The translations under genes and the position numbers were made by a program. Shown one piece after another: positions 7,624 to 14,689 of a DNA stretch of 64,000 bases. This DNA comes from DAOUAE01 sp034433795 (GTDB lineage: Bacteria; Chloroflexota; UBA6077; FW602-bin22; DAOUAE01): assembly GCA_034433795.1 (NCBI GenBank), contig DAOUAE010000019.1, forward strand, positions 1 to 64,000, read 5' to 3'. How positions within the stretch are numbered: position 1 is the first letter of the stretch; each line of letters begins with the position of its first letter. The notes beneath the pieces were generated by a model. The model saw only the letters and a program-made list of their open reading frames with translations. It ran no database searches and was not told the origin of the DNA.

Positions 7624-7646
7624 ATCATAGCCCAACGCCGGCGTTG
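7624..7646 (-). promoter_or_regulatory. Palindrome and -10 upstream of the 56-aa gene
   Basis: CAACGCCGGCGTTG at 7633-7646 is a perfect 14-bp palindrome. It sits just upstream of a minus-strand TATGAT (7629-7624), where the spacer and -35 would be. The arrangement suggests a repressor operator, though no -35 is visible. Confidence 0.4.
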
Positions 7647-7775
7647 CCGGGCGCTCTCGGACGGCTGGCCGCCGCGCCCGGTTGTCGCCCCGTCCCGGTC
7701 TGGAGTGTGCACTGTCTGGGGGGAGAAAAGATGGTCGCCCGGGCTCACCGCCGGCCGGAACCCGTGCGGGGGAGG

Positions 7776-8390
7776 TTACGCCTCCCGGACCGGCGGCGTG
7801 TCCAGGCGGTGTCCCGGCTCCAGTTCGGCCAGGGCGTAGGGCACGCCCCGAACGCTCTCTTCGTAGCGGGCCAGGATGAAGAGCAGGGTTGAGAGCCGGT
7901 TGAGGTAGCGGACCACCTGCTCGTTGGCCAGCCATTTGCGGTGCCGGAGGCGGACCACCAGTCGCTCGGCCCGCCGCACCACCGTCCGGGCCACATCCAG
8001 GGCGGCCGAGGGCAGGGTCTCGCCGGGGAGAATAAAGCGGTTGGGGATGGTGGTCTGGGCCATGAGGTCCTCGATGGTCTGCTCCAGCCAGGCCACGTGC
8101 TCGGCGGTGATGTGGTAGGGTGATGCGGCCTGTTTCTCCGGCGGGGTCGCCAGTTCCGCCATCAGGAGATAGAGGTCCTCCTGGATGCGCAGCAGGACCG
8201 CCCGCGTGCGCTCGGTTCCGGCCAGCGCCCGGGCCAGTCCCAGAAACGAGGTCGCCTCATCGACCGTGCCGTAGCTCTCGGGGATGAGATGGTACTTCGG
8301 CACCCGCTCTCCGGTCAGAAGCGAGGTGTAGCCGGTATCGCCCTTCCCATACGGGAACCGGCGCAGGGGCTTGACTGGCCGCTCTCTCAT
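7776..8390 (-). CDS. Corrinoid adenosyltransferase, PduO-type-like
   Basis: A 204-residue protein matching the ATP:cob(I)alamin adenosyltransferase (PduO/CobA2) fold, a five-helix bundle that adenosylates B12. Motifs are GKGDTGYTSLLTGERVPK near the N-terminus (ATP-binding loop), ESYGTVDEATSFLGLAR (about residue 39-55), FILPGE (about 118), SAALDVARTVVRRAERLVV and VVRYLNRLSTLLFILAR (about 160-177). The Y-T-K-T-G start of typical members is altered here to YGKG. ATG 8390 follows AGGGAGAGGCG. No cobalamin gene or riboswitch lies nearby, so it acts on B12 made or imported elsewhere. Family assignment is firm; activity is inferred. Confidence 0.82.
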   Translation of the reverse strand: MRERPVKPLRRFPYGKGDTGYTSLLTGERVPKYHLIPESYGTVDEATSFLGLARALAGTERTRAVLLRIQEDLYLLMAELATPPEKQAASPYHITAEHVAWLEQTIEDLMAQTTIPNRFILPGETLPSAALDVARTVVRRAERLVVRLRHRKWLANEQVVRYLNRLSTLLFILARYEESVRGVPYALAELEPGHRLDTPPVREA

Positions 8391-8445
8391 CGCCTCTCCC
8401 TCTGCCCGTCGGGGCGGTGGCGCGCCGACCCGGCCTTCTCGGCAC

Positions 8446-8451
8446 ATTATA
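8446..8451 (-). promoter_or_regulatory. -10 box for the adenosyltransferase gene
   Basis: Minus-strand TATAAT (8451-8446), 55 nt upstream of ATG 8390. The -35 is weak. Confidence 0.45.
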
Positions 8452-8523
8452 CGCCAGGACCGGTCCACCGCCTACCAGGAACCCGCCGGGTTCGCCGGGA
8501 ACCATCCGCCCACGGCCCGCGTC

Positions 8524-8532
8524 TGATACGAT
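8524..8532 (+). promoter_or_regulatory. Extended -10 promoter for the lipoprotein gene
   Basis: TGATACGAT reads as an extended -10 (TGN plus TACGAT, 8527-8532), about 25 nt before ATG 8558. No clear -35 is seen. Confidence 0.45.
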
Positions 8533-8557
8533 GAACGTACCACCACGGAGGTGTCCA

Positions 8558-8986
8558 ATGCGGACCATCTGGGTCTGGAGCGCCGGACTGGCCCTGTTCG
8601 CTCTGGCCGCCTGCACCGCTCCCGCGGCCTCCCCGACGCCCGCTCCGACCGTCCCCGCTACGCCAACCGTTCTCGCCGCGCCGACACCGACGCCCGGCCA
8701 GACCAGGGGTGCCCCGGACGCCGCTCGGCCCACCGGAGGGAGCGCCATGGTCGACCTCGCCCGGCAGGATCTGGCCCGCCGCCTGGGCCTGAGCCCGGAC
8801 CAGATCGTTGTCGAGAGTGTTGAAGAGCGGGAATGGCCCGACACCTCGCTCGGCTGCCCTGAGCCAGGCCGCCTCTACGCCCAGGTCATCGTCCCCGGCT
8901 ACCGCATCGTCCTGCGCGCCCAGGACCGAACCTTCGTCTACCACACCGATCGCACCAGCCGGGTCGTCCTCTGCCAGCGGCCCTGA
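8558..8986 (+). CDS. Lipoprotein with conserved C-terminal beta domain
   Basis: A 142-residue exported lipoprotein. The signal peptide ends in a lipobox LAAC at about residue 18, so Cys would be lipid-anchored after cleavage. A Thr/Pro/Ala-rich linker (about 20-50) follows. Then come a helix (ARQDLARRLGLSPDQI) and a domain with WPDTSLGCPEPG and AQVIVPGYRIVL, ending in VYHTD. This WPD-SLGCP-PG domain recurs in Chloroflexota and cyanobacterial lipoproteins of unknown role. The start is ATG 8558 after GGAGGTGTCCA. Two Cys in the mature domain (SLGCPE and VLCQ) could pair. It acts outside the membrane; function is unknown. Confidence 0.8.
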   Translation: MRTIWVWSAGLALFALAACTAPAASPTPAPTVPATPTVLAAPTPTPGQTRGAPDAARPTGGSAMVDLARQDLARRLGLSPDQIVVESVEEREWPDTSLGCPEPGRLYAQVIVPGYRIVLRAQDRTFVYHTDRTSRVVLCQRP

Positions 8987-9032
8987 ACCGGGCGGCACTG
9001 GCCTCGTCCACGAGGGCGTGAGCGCGGTCGGA

Positions 9033-9062
9033 TTGCCATGCCGGTGGCGGGATGGGTACAAT
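9033..9062 (+). promoter_or_regulatory. Sigma70-like promoter for the SCO1 gene
   Basis: TTGCCA (9033-9038), 18-bp spacer, TACAAT (9057-9062), about 130 nt before the chosen start. Confidence 0.65.
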
Positions 9063-9201
9063 CGCGCTGTCAAAGCGGCGTGGTCTGGGCTGGCCGGCGC
9101 CGGCGGGCCAGGTTATGGTAAAGTTCTGGGGGGATGGGTCGGCGGGGGTGAGGGGCCGGTTCCTTATCCCGATCGGCCTATTAAAGTTTGGGAGCAAATC
9201 G

Positions 9202-9867
9202 GTGCGGCACACTGTTCTGCTGCGCGCCCTGGTCCTGGGGTTGCCGCTTCTCCTGGTCGTGGTGGTCCTGGGGGCCCGCCGGTTCGGGCCCTGGCTGTCC
9301 ACCCCCCTGCCTGATTACGGGCCGGCCCCCGCGTTCGCGCTCACCGATCCGTGGGGCCGGACGGTGCGCGCGGACGACCTGCGGGGGAAGGTCGTCCTGG
9401 CCAGTTTCCTGTACAGCGCCTGCACCGATGCCTGCCCGCTCCTGGCCCCGCGTCTGCGCGATCTTCAGGAGGCGCTCCGTCGCGACGGGCATCTGGGGAC
9501 GCGGGCTCTGCTGCTCACCTTCACCGTGGACCCAGAGCGCGACACGCCGGAGGTCCTGCGCGACTATGCGCTGCGGGTCGGTGCCGACCCGGCGGGCTGG
9601 TGGTTTCTCACCGGCGAGCCGGCCACGGTCCAGCGGCTCATCGAAGAGGGCTTTCGCCTGGGTGTCCAGCGCGTGCCGCTCGCGGCCGGCCAGCGTGTTC
9701 GGCACGTCCACGCCGACGGCACGGTGCACGAGCACGATTACGACACGGTCGTGCACAGCAACCGCTTTGTCCTGATCGACCGTGAGTGGCGCCTCCGGGG
9801 CTACTACGACGGCCTGGAGGTGCCGCTGGAGCGTCTCCAGCACGACATCGCCGCCCTGCTCCGCTGA
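9202..9867 (+). CDS. SCO1/SenC family copper chaperone/thioredoxin-fold protein
   Basis: A 221-residue membrane-anchored protein. An N-terminal hydrophobic segment (about residues 5-28) is followed by a thioredoxin-like domain facing outward. The copper-binding motif is YSACTDACP (C-x-x-x-C, about residue 73-77), and the third ligand is a His in YDTVVHSNRF near the C-terminus. TFTVDPERDTPEVLRDYA is typical of the family. SCO1 proteins deliver copper to cytochrome c oxidase CuA or act as thiol reductases. GTG 9202 after GGGAG is preferred because it puts the membrane helix at the N-terminus. An upstream ATG at 9115 would add an odd, weakly supported leader. No oxidase genes are nearby. Confidence 0.88.
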   Translation: MRHTVLLRALVLGLPLLLVVVVLGARRFGPWLSTPLPDYGPAPAFALTDPWGRTVRADDLRGKVVLASFLYSACTDACPLLAPRLRDLQEALRRDGHLGTRALLLTFTVDPERDTPEVLRDYALRVGADPAGWWFLTGEPATVQRLIEEGFRLGVQRVPLAAGQRVRHVHADGTVHEHDYDTVVHSNRFVLIDREWRLRGYYDGLEVPLERLQHDIAALLR

Positions 9868-9890
9868 GCCGATCGGCTGCTCCACCCCGG

Positions 9891-11804
9891 CTACACGGGC
9901 GGGCAGAGGGTGGCGGGCACCGGCAGGAACACCCGCTGCTCGGACTCCGGCGGGCTGACCACCAGGCGCGGGTAGGGGTGAACCGGCCGGTAGAGGCCGA
10001 CCGCCACCCGCCGGACGGCGCAGCGCTGGGCCGGGTTGAGCGGCACGAGCGCCTCGATCCACACCTCCCGGCCCACCGGCAGATGCCGGCCGCCGAGCCC
10101 GGTGAGGTCGCTGAAAAGTGGGTCCTGCTGGGCGACCGTCTGCCCCCGCTCGTCGTGCAGATGGACGAACACCTTGAGGTCCTCGTCCAGCGGCCGCTCG
10201 AGCCGCCAGACCGTCACCACCTGGAGCGCCCGGCCCGGGCCGCTGTCGGCCACGGCGTAGCCGATCAGCCGGACCTTCGCCTCAAAGAGAGCGTCGATGG
10301 GCACGAGCGGCGGCCCCAGCCGCAGATGCGTCCCCGGCGGGAGGTCGAACCGACTGACCGGCAGGCCCACCTGATAGTCGTGTCGCGCCCGCGCGTGACG
10401 GGTCAGGAGGCGGGCGGTGAAGCCCTGGGGATCGATAGCCAGGTTCTCGGCGGGAATGAGCCAGACCCGTTCGGCCCCGTTGACCATGGCGTCGAGCCGG
10501 GCGACCAGCTCCGCCTCGGTGAAGGAGACAGGGGGCGGGAGTTGGTAGACCACGGCCGGGCCGGTGTAGTAGTAGTCCACGGCGATCTTCAGGGCCGCCA
10601 GGACCACGTCGCCCGGCCGGCTCTCACGGGCCAGAAAGCGGACTGCCGACCGCCAGTCCTCTTTGAGCGGGGTGGTCAGGTAGACCTGGTAGGCGGCCGC
10701 CCAGAGCCCGACCAGCGCCCCCAGGGCGAGCCGTCCCAGCCAGAGCCGCCGGGCCGCAACGGCCGCCAGCCCCCGCGCCAGGAGGAGCAGAAGGACCGGA
10801 TACCCCGCCAGGGTGAACCGCAGGTGGTAGTTGGGGTTCAGCCGGTCAGCCACCACCACCGCCACGACCGGGAGAAGAAGCGCCGTCAGCAGAAAGAGCC
10901 GCCGGGACCAGTCCAGACCGGGGACCGCCAGCCCGACCATCGTCAGCAGACCGACCAGGGCGATAGCGACAGCCATCGTCCACTGGAGCGGGCCCCAGGC
11001 CGTGTCGAGCAGGCGCTGCATCCCCAGCAGCCAGCCGCTGTAGCCGGCCGCCCAGTCGACCAGCAGCCGTCCGAGCGGAGTGGTCCGGGTCCACGGCAGC
11101 CAGAAGAGCCCCTGCCAGTACTCCCGGTGCAGAAGAAAAACGCCGGCCCAGAGGCCGAAAACCCCGATGGTCACCCCCTGCGTCACCAGCCAGGGGCGGC
11201 GGAAGGCCCGGTCGCGCAGACGTCCGAGCGCGCCCAGCTGCTGGGCCAGGAGCAGGCTCAGGGCGCTGTGGTTGGTCAGCAGGGCCAGCAGGGTCGCCCC
11301 CACCTGCCAGCGGCCGGGAGCGCCGGCCGGCGTCCCGGCCAGGACCCGCAGCGTGGTCGCCAGGCCGAGCCCGACCGCGGTGAGGAGCAGGGCGTAGTTG
11401 CGCCCGTCCTGGGCCACCCAGATGGCCAGCGGTGCCAGGGCGGCCAGGAGCGCGGCGCGCCCGGGGAGACCACGCCGGCCCAGCGCCCGCCCGGCGGCGA
11501 AGAGGGCCGGGACCAGCAGCACGCCGGCCAGGACCGACGGGTAACGCAGCGAGAACTCGCCGGCTCCGGCCAGCGGCAGCCAGAGGTGCATGAGCGTGGT
11601 GTAGAGGGGCGGGTGGACGTCCACCCGCGCCGTCCAGACCTCGGCCAGCGGCCGGCGGGCGTTGGCCACGGTGAACGCCTCGTCCACCCACAGGCTCTCG
11701 CGGGTCAGGCCGTAGAGCCGCAGCCCGAAGGCCAGCCCGCACAGCCCCAGGGCCAGCCAGCGCTCGCGCTCTTCAGCCGCTCCGGTCAGCGGACCCGGGC
11801 GCAT
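9891..11804 (-). CDS. GT39-family membrane glycosyltransferase
   Basis: A 637-residue GT-C type protein. The first extracytoplasmic loop has SLWVDEAFTVANA with the catalytic-type Asp/Glu and VDVHPPLYTTLMH (about residues 40-70), the signature of dolichyl/polyprenyl-phosphate mannose transferases (PMT/ArnT). About eleven membrane helices extend to residue 390. The C-terminal 200 residues are soluble and extracytoplasmic and end in one beta-sandwich-like unit (VRLIGYAVADSGPG, LQVVTVWRLERP). It probably transfers a sugar from a polyprenyl carrier to a surface acceptor. The start is ATG 11804. A larger paralogue with three copies of the beta unit lies at 53362-56208. The gene is convergent with SCO1, with a 23-bp gap. 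Confidence 0.88.
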   Translation of the reverse strand: MRPGPLTGAAEERERWLALGLCGLAFGLRLYGLTRESLWVDEAFTVANARRPLAEVWTARVDVHPPLYTTLMHLWLPLAGAGEFSLRYPSVLAGVLLVPALFAAGRALGRRGLPGRAALLAALAPLAIWVAQDGRNYALLLTAVGLGLATTLRVLAGTPAGAPGRWQVGATLLALLTNHSALSLLLAQQLGALGRLRDRAFRRPWLVTQGVTIGVFGLWAGVFLLHREYWQGLFWLPWTRTTPLGRLLVDWAAGYSGWLLGMQRLLDTAWGPLQWTMAVAIALVGLLTMVGLAVPGLDWSRRLFLLTALLLPVVAVVVADRLNPNYHLRFTLAGYPVLLLLLARGLAAVAARRLWLGRLALGALVGLWAAAYQVYLTTPLKEDWRSAVRFLARESRPGDVVLAALKIAVDYYYTGPAVVYQLPPPVSFTEAELVARLDAMVNGAERVWLIPAENLAIDPQGFTARLLTRHARARHDYQVGLPVSRFDLPPGTHLRLGPPLVPIDALFEAKVRLIGYAVADSGPGRALQVVTVWRLERPLDEDLKVFVHLHDERGQTVAQQDPLFSDLTGLGGRHLPVGREVWIEALVPLNPAQRCAVRRVAVGLYRPVHPYPRLVVSPPESEQRVFLPVPATLCPPV

Positions 11805-12204
11805 GGGGCGCTGGGCCTCTCTTCTCCGCGGGCTCTCGTGCGCCTGCACTCTCTCCCCCGATCTCCTTCCCTGGAGACCAGAACCGGCGGTCACCGGGCG
11901 GCCTGGGGACCGGATCCGACCGGTGGATAAAAGCGCATGGGCGGCCCCCTGTGCCTGTCACCGCAGGGCCGCCCACGGAGACGGTCGGTCGCACCACCAT
12001 CCTCCACCCCACCCCGAGATCGGCCACCGACCGTCGGCTCTCAGCCTACAGCCTCCCGCCATCAAAAGGTGATAAAGAACGCCCGTCGCGCCGTAAAAAC
12101 TCCGTGGGAGTCCCGGCGCCGCCAGCCCGGCGGCGCCGGCGCGCCCGGTGGCACGGGGCTTGCCCCGCGAGGGGGACGATTCCGGGTGTACGGAGCCGTC
12201 CGGC
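11805..12204. other. Intergenic region with two strong GC hairpins
   Basis: A 400-bp gap between divergent genes with no supported coding sequence. It contains a perfect 10-bp inverted repeat, TGGGCGGCCC (11938-11947) with GGGCCGCCCA (11966-11975). On the minus strand this is followed by GCGCTTTTATCC, which resembles a weak intrinsic terminator or attenuator in the GT39 leader. A second, 11-bp hairpin CCGGCGCCGCC/GGCGGCGCCGG lies at 12113-12123/12129-12139. A small minus-strand stem ACTCC-cac-GGAGT followed by TTTT lies near 12095-12110. No clear promoter was found for either flanking gene. Confidence 0.5.
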
Positions 12205-12465
12205 ATGGGCTTCGATCCCCAGTTGGTGCGCCCCGGCATGCGCGTCTACGACCGTGACCACGTCTACGTCGGCCGGGTCGTCAGCGTCGATCCCGTCGCC
12301 GGCATCCGGGCCCTGCCGGATGGCCCGGCCGCCGGTCACCTGCTCATCCCCCCGGAGGGCGTCGCCCTGGTCCACGGTCAGCACATCGTCCTGACCGTCC
12401 GCGAGCGCGACCTGGAGGCCCTGGGCTGGCGTATTCCCGCCAGCCTGGGCACTCCCTCCGCCTGA
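12205..12465 (+). CDS. PRC-barrel/DUF2171-like small protein
   Basis: An 86-residue, beta-rich protein. Residues 8-30 read VRPGMRVYDRDHVYVGRVVSVD, followed by HLLIPPEGVALVHGQHIVLTV. This fits PRC-barrel or DUF2171-type domains, which form small beta barrels and occur in stress-associated proteins of soil and thermophilic bacteria. The assignment is by pattern only. ATG 12205 is preceded by GGAG at a slightly long spacing. The gene stands alone between a GC-rich intergenic region and a convergent amidohydrolase-like gene. It is probably cytoplasmic; function is unknown. Confidence 0.65.
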   Translation: MGFDPQLVRPGMRVYDRDHVYVGRVVSVDPVAGIRALPDGPAAGHLLIPPEGVALVHGQHIVLTVRERDLEALGWRIPASLGTPSA

Positions 12466-12497
12466 CCGCCGAGGCGCTCGGCGAGCGGTCGGGGCGG

Positions 12498-13211
12498 TCA
12501 CTCGGGCAGACGGTAGATCCGGCGCAGGTTCTCGCCGAAGATGAGGTCCTCGGCCTCCCGACCGAGCTTCAGGCGCCGGATGCTCTCCATCGCCAGGTCG
12601 GGATAGGCCGAGGGGGCGTTCGAGCCAAAGACCACCCGCGTCGGCCCGACCGCCTGAACGGCCGCCCGGACCACGCCCGGCTCGAAGGCTGCCAGCGTCG
12701 TCCCCAGGTAGATGTTCGGAGCGAGCTGGGCGGCGGCGATGGCGGCGCCGGTGTAGTCGCGGTAGCCCATATGGTCCATGATGATGGGCACCTCGGGGAA
12801 GCGCAGGGCCAGGGCCGCGATCTCCAGCGGATGCCCCGGCGGCGGGCCGGAGTGAATGGTCACCGGGATGGCCAGTTCGCGGGCCACCGCCATCACCCGG
12901 AGCGTGGCCGGGCCGAGCAGGTTGAGGGCGAACCCCGGCGGCATCAGTTTCAGCCCGCGCATCCCCCACTCGGTGACGGCGGTGCGCAGTTCCTGCACCG
13001 CCTCCTCGCCGAAGTTCGGGTTGACCGAGGCGCAGGGGATCAGACGGTCGTAGCCGCGCAGCGCCGCGACCAGCCCCCGGTTGTCGGGCCGCAGCTGCAC
13101 CCGCGGCATGACCACCGCCCGGTCGATCCCGGCCTGGTCGAGCAGGGCGATGAGTTCGGCCGGGTCGCCCCCCGGCCCCAGGTAGACCTCGAAGTCCAGT
13201 CGGAGCGCCAT
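12498..13211 (-). CDS. Amidohydrolase-2 family protein lacking metal ligands
   Basis: A 237-residue TIM-barrel protein of the amidohydrolase 2 (TatD/ACMSD-like) family. Recognisable parts are LDQAGIDRAVVMP (about residue 25-37), GMRGLKLMPPG, IPVTIHSGPP, IIMDHMGYRDY and VVFGSNAPSAYP. The usual N-terminal D-x-H-x-H metal motif reads DFEVY here. The usual catalytic FGSD reads FGSN. The two core His and the Asp are therefore absent, although later His residues remain. ATG 13211 has a perfect AGGAGGGACG ribosome binding site, so the start is secure and no upstream HxH is lost by misannotation. It may be a pseudoenzyme or use a different chemistry. It follows a NIPSNAP gene by 12 nt, probably in one operon. 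Confidence 0.82.
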   Translation of the reverse strand: MALRLDFEVYLGPGGDPAELIALLDQAGIDRAVVMPRVQLRPDNRGLVAALRGYDRLIPCASVNPNFGEEAVQELRTAVTEWGMRGLKLMPPGFALNLLGPATLRVMAVARELAIPVTIHSGPPPGHPLEIAALALRFPEVPIIMDHMGYRDYTGAAIAAAQLAPNIYLGTTLAAFEPGVVRAAVQAVGPTRVVFGSNAPSAYPDLAMESIRRLKLGREAEDLIFGENLRRIYRLPE

Positions 13212-13223
13212 CGTCCCTCCTTG

Positions 13224-13559
13224 TTACTGGAGCGGCGAGTAGGGGATCGGCTGCAGCACCACGCTCCGCCGCTCCCGCCAGTACGGCGGCAGCCCCTCGC
13301 GGATCGCCTGCCACGCCGGCGACGACCGGACGCGCGTCCAGGTCTCGCGCATCTCCGTCTCCGATTGCCAGGCGATCAGCCAGACGACATTGATCGGGCC
13401 CGGCGGTGTCTCGTCGCCCGAGCCGGTCACCCGCCAGAAGCCGACCAGCCGGAACCCGAAGGTCCCGGTCAGAAGCGGCAGGGCCCGGTCGTTGGCCCAG
13501 GCCAGGTACTCATCCAGCAGCGTCGGCTCGATCGCGTACTGCCGCAGCTCGTAGATCAT
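13224..13559 (-). CDS. NIPSNAP family protein
   Basis: A 111-residue protein of the NIPSNAP family, a dimeric alpha/beta-barrel (ferredoxin-like) fold. The N-terminal MIYELRQYAI strand, DEYLAWANDRALPLL helix and VVWLIAWQSETEMRETW segment are diagnostic. Function is generally unknown; bacterial members often sit beside catabolic enzymes. It lies between the lipid kinase (21 nt upstream) and the degenerate amidohydrolase (12 nt downstream), apparently in one minus-strand transcript started by the promoter near 14544. Confidence 0.85.
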   Translation of the reverse strand: MIYELRQYAIEPTLLDEYLAWANDRALPLLTGTFGFRLVGFWRVTGSGDETPPGPINVVWLIAWQSETEMRETWTRVRSSPAWQAIREGLPPYWRERRSVVLQPIPYSPLQ

Positions 13560-13580
13560 CGTCCTCTCTCCTGTGCTGTG

Positions 13581-14516
13581 TCATCCCAGCAGGGCGAGCA
13601 CCTGGGGCACCACGGTGAACTCGGCGGGGAGGAAGCCCACCACCTCCCCGTCCAGTTCCAGGCCGACCCGTTCTGGCGACCGCAGGACCAGCCGGCGGAG
13701 CCGGGCGTGGGTCACCTTGGGATGGCCCAGGTGAGCGCCCCGGTAGACGCGGGGCAGCAGCTGACCGACGACCTCGGTCTTGCGGGCGCCTCGGAGCAGC
13801 AGCAGGTCGAGGTAGCCGTCGTCGAGGGCCGCCGGGGGGGCCAGCAGCATCCCGCCGGCATGGTAGCGGCCGTTGGCCACCGCGACCATCCCCAGAAGGA
13901 CCGACTGCCAGGGCCCGTCGTCGATCCGGTACTCGGCCCACCAATCGCGGTGCCGGAGGAGCCCCAGGACCGCCCCCGTCAGGTAGGCCAGCCGTCCCCC
14001 GAGCGCCTTCAACCGCGTCCCCACCAGGGCGGCCACGGTCGCTCCCAGGCCGGCGTCGGCCACGTTAACGAAATACCGGTGGGCCGGGCGCCCGTCGGGC
14101 GCGCGGAACGAGACCCGGCCCACGTCGAGATAGCGGACCCGGCCGGCGGTCAGCGCCGGCACGGCCGCCAGCCCCACGGGCAGGCCCAGACTCCGGCTGA
14201 AGTCGGTGCCGGTGCCGGTCGGGATGAGCCCCAGGCGCGCCTGCGGGTTGACCGGCCGGTCGTCGGCCAGAAAGCCGTTGACCACCTCGTTGAGGGTGCC
14301 ATCGCCCCCGACCGCCACCACCAGTTCCGCCCCCTCGGCCAGGGCCTGACGGGTCAGCCAGGTGGCCGCGCCGGGCCCGGGGGTCCAGACGGCGGCGAAG
14401 GCCAGCCCCTGCGCCTTGAGGGCGGCGGCGATCTGCGGCCACCACCGTCGGACCCGGCCGTGGCCACTGACCGGATTGACGATCACCGCCACCGGCGCGT
14501 CGAACCAGCGCTCCAT
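13581..14516 (-). CDS. Diacylglycerol/sphingosine kinase-like lipid kinase (YegS/DgkB type)
   Basis: A 311-residue lipid kinase with the DAGK catalytic domain. Motifs are VIVNPVSGHGR (about residue 10-20), AVGGDGTLNEVVNG (nucleotide-binding GGDGT, about 70-83), IPTGTGTDFSRSLG (about 104-117) and LDDGYLDLLLLRG in the C-terminal beta-sandwich domain. It phosphorylates a diacylglycerol-type lipid using ATP at the inner membrane face, recycling lipid or making an unusual phospholipid. ATG 14516 follows GGAGAGGGAGACC. The minus-strand promoter TTGCCT-17-TATCAT upstream is back to back with the tauE promoter. Confidence 0.9.
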   Translation of the reverse strand: MERWFDAPVAVIVNPVSGHGRVRRWWPQIAAALKAQGLAFAAVWTPGPGAATWLTRQALAEGAELVVAVGGDGTLNEVVNGFLADDRPVNPQARLGLIPTGTGTDFSRSLGLPVGLAAVPALTAGRVRYLDVGRVSFRAPDGRPAHRYFVNVADAGLGATVAALVGTRLKALGGRLAYLTGAVLGLLRHRDWWAEYRIDDGPWQSVLLGMVAVANGRYHAGGMLLAPPAALDDGYLDLLLLRGARKTEVVGQLLPRVYRGAHLGHPKVTHARLRRLVLRSPERVGLELDGEVVGFLPAEFTVVPQVLALLG

Positions 14517-14543
14517 GGTCTCCCTCTCCGGCCGGTGTCCGCT

Positions 14544-14572
14544 ATGATAAAGAGCGGCCGGGCGGAAGGCAA
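14544..14572 (-). promoter_or_regulatory. Sigma70-like promoter for the lipid kinase operon
   Basis: Minus strand TTGCCT (14572-14567), 17-bp spacer, TATCAT (14549-14544), 27 nt before ATG 14516. Confidence 0.7.
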
Positions 14573-14592
14573 GCACAGCGTGGCCGGCGACC

Positions 14593-14621
14593 TTGACGGT
14601 CGCCCCGGGCCGTGGTATAGT
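14593..14621 (+). promoter_or_regulatory. Strong sigma70-like promoter for tauE-APS kinase
   Basis: TTGACG (14593-14598), 17-bp spacer, TATAGT (14616-14621). Transcription would begin near 14628, just before the AT-rich hairpin. Confidence 0.8.
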
Positions 14622-14636
14622 ACGGGCAGAATTCCA

Positions 14637-14667
14637 GAGATAGTTGATAGTTTTAATCAACTATCTC
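14637..14667 (+). promoter_or_regulatory. AT-rich 12-bp perfect hairpin/operator in the tauE leader
   Basis: GAGATAGTTGAT (14637-14648) and ATCAACTATCTC (14656-14667) are perfect inverted repeats around a 7-nt loop. The element starts about 10 nt after the predicted transcription start and ends about 12 nt before the GGAGGTG ribosome binding site. Its AT content contrasts sharply with the surroundings. It could be a repressor operator or an RNA hairpin. Confidence 0.7.
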
Positions 14668-14689
14668 GGGTTCGCGCCGGAGGTGGGGT

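Noticed and set aside
7540..8557. Cobalamin riboswitch near the adenosyltransferase
   Set aside because: No B12-box or typical long leader is visible around the gene.
9115..9201. N-terminal extension of the SCO1 protein from ATG 9115
   Set aside because: It lacks a good ribosome binding site and would put 29 odd residues before the membrane anchor.
12140..12170. Partial similarity to a T-box motif (GGTGGCAC)
   Set aside because: Only a few bases match and no specifier or terminator structure is present.
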